DNA of 6,867 bases from Pseudomonadota bacterium (GTDB lineage: Bacteria > Myxococcota > Polyangia > GCA-2747355 > JACKDQ01), in contig JAUVBO010000140.1 of NCBI GenBank assembly GCA_030591195.1, forward strand, positions 1 through 6,867. Direction: 5' to 3'. The notes below the pieces were generated by a model. The model saw nothing but the letters and a program-made list of their open reading frames with translations. It searched no databases and had not been told where the DNA came from. Shown here in pieces: positions 1-5,449 of the stretch. Position numbers and translations under genes: made by a program. Position 1 is the stretch's first letter, and each line of letters begins with the position of its first letter.

Positions 1-517
1 AGGCGAGCAGGCACCGCCGCTTGTAGCAGGACTGGTTCGCCGGCAGGTGAGACACGAACTGCCTGCCGCGCGCCGACAGCCACTGGCTGTAGAAGACGAG
101 AAAGCAGCCCCAGCTCGCGGCGCGGTCGGGGTTGGCGTTGTCCATCAGCGGGCCCACGACGGCGACGTCCCGAAGCTCGCGGTGGGCCTTGAGCAGCGCC
201 GCGGCCCAGCCCGGATCGGGGTAGGAGTGGTCCTCGACGAAGGCCACCAGCTGCGCCCGCGCCGCGGCGACGCCAGCCGCCTTGGCCTCGCCCTCGTCGA
301 TCGGCGAGGCGACCTCGATCACCTGGTGGCACAGCAGGCCGTCCAGCTCGGCGGGCTCCAGCGCGAGCGCCAGCCGCCGGGGCGCGACGACGACCAGCTC
401 CAGCTGGCCGCTGGCGCTCTGGGCGCGAAGGCTGCGCAGCATCAAGCGCAAGTGGCTCGAGTCGCGCTGGATCTGCACCACCACCGACAGCGCCGGATCG
501 CGATCGAGCGTGGCCAT
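1..517 (-). CDS. Family 2 glycosyltransferase-like protein, C-terminus cut by window edge
   Basis: I translated 172 residues by hand from ATG at 517 to the left edge; the frame is open throughout. The layout is that of a GT-A fold family 2 glycosyltransferase: a hydrophobic first strand (SVVVQI, residues 11-16), a second strand (ELVVVAP, 40-46), an Ala/Gly-rich helix (GEAKAAGVAAARA, 76-88), then VAFVEDHSYPDPGW (91-104). That last block aligns with the usual 'hhFhDDDxxPxPGW' nucleotide-sugar/metal site, with E95-D96-H97-S98 where DxD normally stands. LPANQSCYKRRCLL (158-171) matches the later 'GxNxxYRRxxL' region. Enzymes of this fold move a sugar from an activated donor to an acceptor; donor and acceptor cannot be told here. 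The start lies 2 bp after the stop of the upstream radical SAM gene, with GAGG 8 nt before the ATG, so it is the third gene of the operon. The family call is good; activity is less sure because the metal site is not canonical and the C-terminal half is missing. Confidence 0.8.
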   Translation of the reverse strand, partial: MATLDRDPALSVVVQIQRDSSHLRLMLRSLRAQSASGQLELVVVAPRRLALALEPAELDGLLCHQVIEVASPIDEGEAKAAGVAAARAQLVAFVEDHSYPDPGWAAALLKAHRELRDVAVVGPLMDNANPDRAASWGCFLVFYSQWLSARGRQFVSHLPANQSCYKRRCLLA

Positions 518-519
518 CG

Positions 520-1674
520 TCAGCGCCTCGCCCCGGGCGACGGGTTGTCGAAGAAGACGACGTCCGAGTTGGCCTCTCGGCCCACGTCGCCGCCCTCGAA
601 TCCGGAGCTGCAGACGCCGCACAGCGGCAGGTCGGTGTAGCGCCGCCGGAAGCCCCTCCTGAGCCCGCGATAGGCCGCGCCGGTCCAGATCTGGCGCAGG
701 CTCCGCTGCCCCAGGCTGCCCAGCGGGTAACGCTCAGCGTAGTCCATGAAGCAGCTGCAGATCGTCCCGTCCCAGTGGACCGTCGGGCAGTTCCAGAGGT
801 TCTTGCAGGGGTTGTGCACCAGCCGCGTGGGCTGCATCGTCCCGGCGGCCAGGGCGGGTAGCTGGTGCCTGCTCTCGCTGGGCACCAGCTCGGGCTGCTG
901 GTCCCAGGCCTCGCCGCGGCCGGGGATGGCGTGGAACCTGCGCAGGGTCAGGACGTCGACGCCCAGCTCACGGGCAAAGGCCTCGACCCGGCCAAGGTCC
1001 TTCTCGCCGTGTCGGGTGACGATGTACCTGAAGTTGACCAGCGGGGTCTCCGCGCCCTGGCGCCGCTTCTCGGCCACCACCTGGCGGATCCCCTCGAGGG
1101 CGCGGTCGAGCCGCCCCCCGTCGCGAAACTGCTCGTAGGTCTGCTGGTCGAGCCCGTCGACCGAGAAGATCAGCACGTCGAGGCCCGACCGGACCACGCG
1201 GCGCGCGTGGCGCGGATCGGCGAAGAGCTGGCCGTTGGTGCTGGCCATGACCTTGATCCCCGCGCGCTTCGCGTAGCGGATCATCTCGTAGGCGGCAGGG
1301 TGGAGAAACGGCTCGCCCCAGTCCCAGAACATCATCAGCAGCAGGTGCTGGCTCAGCTCGTCGATCAACCGCCGGTAGAGCCCGAGGTCCATCTCGCCCC
1401 GGGGACGGCCCAGCCCTGAGGTCACGGGGCAGACCTTGCAGCGCAGGTTGCAGCGGGTCGTCGGCTCGACCTGCAGGACGGTCGGCATGCCCCAGGGTCG
1501 GGACGGCCTGACCAGGATCGAGCTCTCCGTCAGCAGCCAGTTGGCGATCTTTCGCAGCGGCACGCCCTGATAGTGCAGGGGGATCAGGTCGACCTCGAAG
1601 CTGATGCGCCGGGTGGCCAGGGCCCGGGCGGCCTGAAGCGCCCTGGTGGTGAGGGCCAGGATCGATGAGCTCAT
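520..1674 (-). CDS. Radical SAM protein with SPASM/twitch-type C-terminal cysteines (384 aa)
   Basis: This is a complete radical SAM enzyme, predicted to cleave S-adenosylmethionine to a 5'-deoxyadenosyl radical. C75-x3-C79-x2-C82 (RCNLRCKVC) binds the SAM [4Fe-4S] cluster. DWGEPFLHP (118-126) is the GGEP-type SAM amino-group motif, and STNGQLF (145-151) and FSVDG (170-174) are further barrel strands. An N-terminal extension of about 60 residues ends in RPWGMPTVLQVEPTTRCN, a lead-in typical of SPASM-family proteins. The C-terminus has C290-x12-G303-x4-C308, then LRQIW and C352-x2-C355. That gives four core cysteines for one auxiliary cluster; the rest of the seven-Cys SPASM signature (x5-C-x3-C) is absent, so it is twitch-like. 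C296 and C306 are extra. The start overlaps the upstream stop as ATGA, with GGAG 5 nt before it. The family is certain from motifs; the substrate is unknown. Likely choices are a sugar, a glycan precursor or a peptide. Confidence 0.93.
   Translation of the reverse strand: MSSSILALTTRALQAARALATRRISFEVDLIPLHYQGVPLRKIANWLLTESSILVRPSRPWGMPTVLQVEPTTRCNLRCKVCPVTSGLGRPRGEMDLGLYRRLIDELSQHLLLMMFWDWGEPFLHPAAYEMIRYAKRAGIKVMASTNGQLFADPRHARRVVRSGLDVLIFSVDGLDQQTYEQFRDGGRLDRALEGIRQVVAEKRRQGAETPLVNFRYIVTRHGEKDLGRVEAFARELGVDVLTLRRFHAIPGRGEAWDQQPELVPSESRHQLPALAAGTMQPTRLVHNPCKNLWNCPTVHWDGTICSCFMDYAERYPLGSLGQRSLRQIWTGAAYRGLRRGFRRRYTDLPLCGVCSSGFEGGDVGREANSDVVFFDNPSPGARR
526..529 (-). promoter_or_regulatory. Shine-Dalgarno GAGG for the glycosyltransferase gene
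   Basis: The minus strand reads GAGG 8 nt upstream of the ATG at 517. It lies inside the last codons of the preceding radical SAM gene. It supports ATG-517 as the start and coupled translation. Confidence 0.5.
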
Positions 1675-2810
1675 CGGAGCTCCGTCCTGCGAGCCCTGGC
1701 ACCGAGCAGGCGGCCGACGCGGTCACGCACCGGCGCCAGGTGCCGGTAGATCCGGTGGACGCGCAGGTTGTCCTTGACCAGGCAGCAGTTGGCGCAGTCA
1801 CACGTCGAGCCGAGCGAGGCCAGCCCCTCGACGCTGGAGCTTCTCCGCCGGAACCGACGATACGGGGCGTCGTTCCAGAGCTGTTCGAAGTCCTGCTCGA
1901 GCAGGTTGCCCATCACGTCGCTGCACTGACCGCAGACGTTGACCGTCCCGTCGGCCTTGATGTCGCTCTGGAACCAGCCCGCGTAGCACGGGAGCCTGGT
2001 CCAGGTACGGTGGCCCCACTGTCCGTGGGCGAGGTACTGGTCGATGTTGTGTGCGATCCCCTCCGCCTCGATGACCCTCTTGGCGCCCAGCAGGTCGCCA
2101 CGGATCATCGCGATGTCCTCGGGCAGCAGTCCCTGCTCGGCCTGGGCGCCGACCCAGTCGCGAAAGAAGCCGAAGGTCAAGGCGTCACAGCCGATGCGCC
2201 GCGCGAGGTCGACGCGCTGGGCCACCTGCCTGAAGTTGACCCGGGTCAGGGGAAACTGAAGGTTGACTCGGGGGCCCCGTCGGCGGAGCTTCCTCGCCCG
2301 GTTCAGCCGACCCACGCCCTCGACCCGCCGGTCGAGGTGTTCGAGGGACACGCCGGGGTGCCACGCGCGGTGCTCCCGCTCGTCGATGGCCCAGAAGCTC
2401 ACGTTGAGCGAGTCCAGCCCGCTGTCGATCAGCGACCGCACCCGGGTCTCGTCGAGCAACGTCCCGTTGGTGAACAGCTGAACCGAGAAGCCCGCCTGCT
2501 TGAAGTCGGCGATAAAATCGAACAGCCGTGGATGAAGAAACGGCTCGCCCTCGCCAGCCAGGACCAGCTCGCTCGTGCCGGCGCCTGGCAGCTGCGCGCA
2601 GATCCTCCGCACCAGCGCCTCGGGCAGCATCCTCGGGCCCTGGTCGCCCGACACGGGCGATCGATCCGGCGCGCCGTGAAACTTGCAGCCAAGGCAGATG
2701 TTGTTGCAGCGCTGGGTCACGTCGAGGGTGACCCACCGCGGGCCCCCGTAGGCGACCTCGCCGCTGGCTAGGCCACGCAGTAGCTGTAGTTTGTCCAGGA
2801 GCGATGCCAT
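1671..2810 (-). CDS. Radical SAM protein with SPASM/twitch-type C-terminal cysteines (379 aa), first gene of the operon
   Basis: This is a complete radical SAM enzyme, related to but clearly different from the one downstream. Numbered from ATG-2810: C35-x3-C39-x2-C42 (RCNNICLGC) is the SAM cluster motif, GEGEPFLHP (86-94) is the GGEP-type motif, LFTNGTLLD (112-120) and LNVSFWAID (135-143) are barrel strands. The C-terminal region has C275-x12-G288-x4-C293 followed by MGNLLEQDFEQLW and C339-x2-C342, as expected for one auxiliary [4Fe-4S] cluster. C296, C337 and C343 are additional, giving an unusually Cys-dense tail. The last 30 residues are basic (RVHRIYRHLAPVRDRVGR). An in-frame GTG at 2843 would add 11 residues, but no ribosome site precedes it, whereas GGGGAG lies 9 nt before ATG-2810; I therefore use 2810. 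The gene follows a 193-bp spacer and so probably begins the transcript. The substrate is not identifiable. Confidence 0.93.
   Translation of the reverse strand: MASLLDKLQLLRGLASGEVAYGGPRWVTLDVTQRCNNICLGCKFHGAPDRSPVSGDQGPRMLPEALVRRICAQLPGAGTSELVLAGEGEPFLHPRLFDFIADFKQAGFSVQLFTNGTLLDETRVRSLIDSGLDSLNVSFWAIDEREHRAWHPGVSLEHLDRRVEGVGRLNRARKLRRRGPRVNLQFPLTRVNFRQVAQRVDLARRIGCDALTFGFFRDWVGAQAEQGLLPEDIAMIRGDLLGAKRVIEAEGIAHNIDQYLAHGQWGHRTWTRLPCYAGWFQSDIKADGTVNVCGQCSDVMGNLLEQDFEQLWNDAPYRRFRRRSSSVEGLASLGSTCDCANCCLVKDNLRVHRIYRHLAPVRDRVGRLLGARARRTELR
1680..1683 (-). promoter_or_regulatory. Shine-Dalgarno GGAG for the second radical SAM gene
   Basis: GGAG on the minus strand, 5 nt before the ATG at 1674, sits inside the final codons of the upstream gene. 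Together with the 4-bp ATGA overlap (1671-1674) it fixes the start and indicates translational coupling. Confidence 0.65.
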
Positions 2811-2819
2811 CGGTCGGTT

Positions 2820-2825
2820 CTCCCC
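2820..2825 (-). promoter_or_regulatory. Shine-Dalgarno GGGGAG for the first radical SAM gene
   Basis: GGGGAG on the minus strand lies 9 nt upstream of ATG-2810. The alternative in-frame GTG at 2843 has no such site in the 17 nt before it (an AT-richer stretch followed by GGCGCCGAGC), so this site decides the start. Confidence 0.65.
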
Positions 2826-2928
2826 ACGCCAGTGGAGTATCACGCTCGGCGCCGAATTTCAGCGGCAGCGGACCTCTGCGCGGTGATCCCCGATCGCCGA
2901 GGATATCATCGCCCTGCGTTCTGGCCGG

Positions 2929-2943
2929 GGGACGAGCGGTCCC
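2929..2943 (-). other. Short perfect hairpin in the intergenic spacer
   Basis: GGGAC and GTCCC form a perfect 5-bp stem around a 5-nt loop. No run of T follows on either strand, so it is not a normal intrinsic terminator. It could be an operator half-site pair, a leader structure or chance in G+C-rich DNA. Confidence 0.25.
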
Positions 2944-3003
2944 TTCCTGCTGAGAATCTACAGTCAACGTTTGGTCAAAGGTACTGCCACCTGGGCTGGG
3001 CCG

Positions 3004-5403
3004 CTATTCGGGAGGCTTGCCGGGCGCGTGCGTGTAGCGCAGACCATCGTCGATGCTGCGACCCTCATAGTACCAGTCACGCCCCTGGCTGCTCTCGTGA
3101 TAGCCGGCGGCATAGACATAATGTCCGGGTATTCGGGCGATGGTGGTCGCCTTGGCAGGCGTGCGATCCCGCAGCGCCGTCTGGGCCCAGATCAGCTTGC
3201 CCCCCAGCTCGCGCCGCTCGATGTGAAATGCGAGCGCCTTGGCACCGCCGAGGTAGATGCCGGTCGCATCGATCGCCAGCGCGCCCGGATCGTCCATTGT
3301 CGAGCCGATCGCCCACTCCTCGGCACCGGTCGATGCCTCGAGGCGTGACAGCCGCGTACCGCAGCTGTGCTTGCCGAGCAGGTGCAGCTTGCCGGCGTGG
3401 TGGACAACATCGGCAACGATCGAGTAGTCCGCCATCATCAGCACGCCGCCGCTGGCGAAGCCGGCAACGAGCGCACCGCTGCCCCCGTCACGCTGCTGCA
3501 GCTGCCAGCTGCCGTCGACGTGACCGAGCACGTAGAGCTGGCCACCGACGACCCGCAGGCGGGTGCTCTCCTCGGTGGCAGGACCGGCGACGCCTTCGAT
3601 GATCAGGCGACCGCCACTGCCAAAGGCGCCGATCAGTGACCCGTCCGTCGAGCTGCGCTTTTCGATGATCCAGGCCGAGTCGCCGGTAGCGTCGTTGACC
3701 CGCTTGCCCGCGAGGTAGATCGCGTTGCCGTCGACGCTGCAGGCGGCAAAGGTCAGCGCGTGACCGGCTTCGCTGACCATCAGCTCCCCGTTGCCAAAGG
3801 CCGCCTCGCTCTGGCTGGTGCCGTGGATCCGCTTGTAGACCGAGGGGCCGGAGGCCTTGTTGACGACGTAGTAGTAGTGGGTCGAGTCGGCGGTGATGCA
3901 GCTGCCGAAGGTCTGGTTGCCGTGGACGTACGCTCCATCAGCGGAACCGGTGCTCAGCCGGACCCGCCGCAGCGTCCCTTGGGTCTTGGTGCTGGTGCCG
4001 ACGATCCACGCGTCGTCGCCATCAATCAGCATCTGCTCGGGGCTGGCTGCCCCATAGGAGCCGCTGTTGACCCACCAGATCGCGGGCCCCTGGTCGTCGT
4101 TGCGCACCGTGCCCTCGGCTGTGCTCCGGGCGACGAAGACGTTGCTGCTGACGTTGGACAGCTGGACTGCGTAGGCCTTGTGCTGCTCGGGCAGGTCGTC
4201 GCCCGGCTGGTGCGAGACCTTCAGCGCCAGGGCATTCGGCTGCCACTTGACGCCGGTCTGCGCCTCGGCGGCATAGTCGGTGCCCGCCTCGGCGCTGCCG
4301 TCGCTGGTCGACCAGTCGAAGGTCACGTCGCCCACCGGCGTTCCGTTGATCGTGACGTAGAACGAGGCGCTGTCCCCCTCGTCGGCGGTAGCGTCGGCGA
4401 CGGTCAGGATCGGCAAGGTCGTGTAGGTCGCGGCTTCGCCGACGAAGACCGACGCGACGTTGGTCCCGCCGAGGTTGTCTTCGATGGCGCCGGCCGGGAT
4501 CGCCGGCTTCAACGTCCCCGGCGTGGCGACGGCGGTGGCCGAGAGCTTGTAGGCCAGGCCGGCGACGGACTCCGACAGGGTCCAGCTGATGCCGCTCGCG
4601 CTGCCGCTGTCGAGGATGTCGCCGAGGCCGAAGGAAGCCGGCTTGATCGGCCGCGAGAACTGGATGCCGAAGTCGATCGGCAGCGTGTTAGCAAACAGCG
4701 GGGTCACCGAAGGGCCGATGCGCACGCTCGTCGCCGGCTCGACCTGATAGGTCACCGTGGGATCGCTCGAGGTCGAGGTCTCGTTGAGATCGCCATGCAG
4801 ATCCGCGACGCGCCCCCCGGGCAGCGAGACGCGATACGTCGCGAGCCAGTCGGCGATGCCGCTGAGCTGCACCTGAAACAGCTGGTGGTCACCCGAGTCG
4901 AACACCTGCACCGCCGCTGGCAGGATTCCGCTGACCTCGATGTCACTGGCGCTGAAGGTCGCGACGTCGATCGGCTCGCTGAAGGTGACGTCGAAGACGA
5001 TCGGCGCCTGGGTCGTCTTGTCGGCCTGGCCGGCAGACTTTTCGACCGTTACCGTCGGACGCACACCCACCAGGCTCGCGGGAAACCCGGTGCAGGCCGC
5101 CGGGCCCGTGTCGACCGCCGCGTCACTGCCACCGTCTATCGGCCCCCCGTCGGCGATGGTCACGTCGGCGATGGTCGCGTCGGCGATCCCCGCACCATCA
5201 GCGCCGAGGGCGTCAGCCTGGAGGTCGGCCGATCCGGCGGCGTCCGGCGGTCCAGCGTCCGGCGGTCCAGCGTCCGGCGGTCCAGCGTCCGGCGTTGGCG
5301 CCAGGTCCCTCGCGGCATCAGCGGCTAAAGGCGCCGCCCCTCCACATGCGGCGACGAGCAGTGCCAAGGAAACCAGAGCGGCGCATTCGCCTGTTCTTCG
5401 CAT
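3004..5403 (-). CDS. Lipoprotein with two Ig-like domains, a Calx-beta domain and a delta-60/propeller-like C-terminal half (799 aa)
   Basis: This is a predicted surface lipoprotein. Residues 1-20 are a lipoprotein signal peptide with lipobox VAAC (C20, followed by GG). Residues 21-100 form an Ala/Asp/Pro linker with GPPDA and IADxT repeats. Residues ~115-221 look like a bacterial Ig-like domain (FDVTFSEPID, FSASDIEVSG); ~225-328 look like a second (IQFSRPIKPASF, IPAGAIEDNLGG). Residues 331-438 match Calx-beta (ADEGDSASFYVTI, TSDGSAEAGTDYAA, closing GTVRNDD); such domains often bind calcium. Residues ~440-799 hold repeated beta units with delta-60-like motifs (DGSLIGAFGSGGRLI, 587-601; GALVAGFASGGVLMM, 643-657), probably a propeller-like fold. 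No catalytic site is visible; a structural, adhesive or sensing role is inferred. ATG-5403 is chosen because GGGAGG lies 4 nt upstream and the signal peptide starts there, although the frame stays open to 5841. It follows another beta-propeller gene by 46 bp, so co-transcription is likely. Confidence 0.88.
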   Translation of the reverse strand: MRRTGECAALVSLALLVAACGGAAPLAADAARDLAPTPDAGPPDAGPPDAGPPDAAGSADLQADALGADGAGIADATIADVTIADGGPIDGGSDAAVDTGPAACTGFPASLVGVRPTVTVEKSAGQADKTTQAPIVFDVTFSEPIDVATFSASDIEVSGILPAAVQVFDSGDHQLFQVQLSGIADWLATYRVSLPGGRVADLHGDLNETSTSSDPTVTYQVEPATSVRIGPSVTPLFANTLPIDFGIQFSRPIKPASFGLGDILDSGSASGISWTLSESVAGLAYKLSATAVATPGTLKPAIPAGAIEDNLGGTNVASVFVGEAATYTTLPILTVADATADEGDSASFYVTINGTPVGDVTFDWSTSDGSAEAGTDYAAEAQTGVKWQPNALALKVSHQPGDDLPEQHKAYAVQLSNVSSNVFVARSTAEGTVRNDDQGPAIWWVNSGSYGAASPEQMLIDGDDAWIVGTSTKTQGTLRRVRLSTGSADGAYVHGNQTFGSCITADSTHYYYVVNKASGPSVYKRIHGTSQSEAAFGNGELMVSEAGHALTFAACSVDGNAIYLAGKRVNDATGDSAWIIEKRSSTDGSLIGAFGSGGRLIIEGVAGPATEESTRLRVVGGQLYVLGHVDGSWQLQQRDGGSGALVAGFASGGVLMMADYSIVADVVHHAGKLHLLGKHSCGTRLSRLEASTGAEEWAIGSTMDDPGALAIDATGIYLGGAKALAFHIERRELGGKLIWAQTALRDRTPAKATTIARIPGHYVYAAGYHESSQGRDWYYEGRSIDDGLRYTHAPGKPPE
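5149..5193 (-). repeat. 15-bp imperfect tandem repeat, three units, in the lipoprotein linker
   Basis: On the plus strand, gtcggcgatggtcac (5149-5163) is followed by gtcggcgatggtcgc (5164-5178) and gtcggcgatccccgc (5179-5193). The first two differ by one base; the third diverges at its end. Each unit encodes five residues, giving the AGIADATIADVTIAD stretch (residues 71-85), so copy-number change would keep the reading frame. Confidence 0.8.
5241..5294 (-). repeat. 15-bp perfect tandem repeat, three full units plus a partial, encoding GPPDA
   Basis: On the plus strand the unit cgtccggcggtccag occurs at 5241-5255, 5256-5270 and 5271-5285 without a single difference, then a 9-bp partial copy (5286-5294). 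It encodes the PDA-GPPDA-GPPDA-GPPDA run (residues 38-55) directly behind the lipid anchor. Identity at third codon positions points to recent slippage or expansion rather than selection on protein alone. Confidence 0.9.
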
Positions 5404-5407
5404 CGAA

Positions 5408-5413
5408 CCTCCC
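5408..5413 (-). promoter_or_regulatory. Shine-Dalgarno GGGAGG for the 799-aa lipoprotein gene
   Basis: GGGAGG on the minus strand lies 4 nt before ATG-5403, in the 46-bp gap between the two surface-protein genes. It supports this start over upstream in-frame codons that would run through the preceding gene. Confidence 0.7.
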
Positions 5414-5449
5414 GACGAGACGGCACGGCAGCATAGCCCACGCCGGGCC

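Larger units (their letters stand above)
2811..3003 (-). other. 193-bp intergenic spacer, probable leader/promoter region of the radical SAM operon
   Basis: This is the only sizeable gap in the window. Read on the minus strand it contains TTGAC-N6-TTGAC (2978-2963), the 5-bp-stem hairpin GGGAC-cgctc-GTCCC (2943-2929) and, near the gene, GATACT (2841-2836), which resembles a -10 box but has no good -35 partner at 16-18 bp. I see no U-tract terminator behind the upstream lipoprotein gene, no tRNA or rRNA and no credible small open frame. That a promoter lies here is inferred from the gap between two tightly packed gene groups, not from a consensus match. Confidence 0.4.

Noticed and set aside
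1665..2771. 368-codon plus-strand open frame antisense to the first radical SAM gene
   Set aside because: The opposite strand encodes unmistakable radical SAM motifs; the plus-strand product has none.
2185..2967. Open frame from TTG-2967 as a possible precursor peptide for the radical SAM enzymes
   Set aside because: It runs on out of frame into the radical SAM gene, is Arg/Gly/Pro-rich and has no leader/core pattern or ribosome site.
3760..5328. 522-codon plus-strand open frame antisense to the lipoprotein gene
   Set aside because: Its sequence is Arg/Asp/Gly/Val-rich with no domain, and it mirrors a minus-strand gene with signal peptide, lipobox and recognisable domains. It is a product of high G+C and codon bias.
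5404..5449. Terminator between the two surface-protein genes
   Set aside because: Only an imperfect AGCCC/GGGCC pairing is present, without a T tract; co-transcription is more likely.
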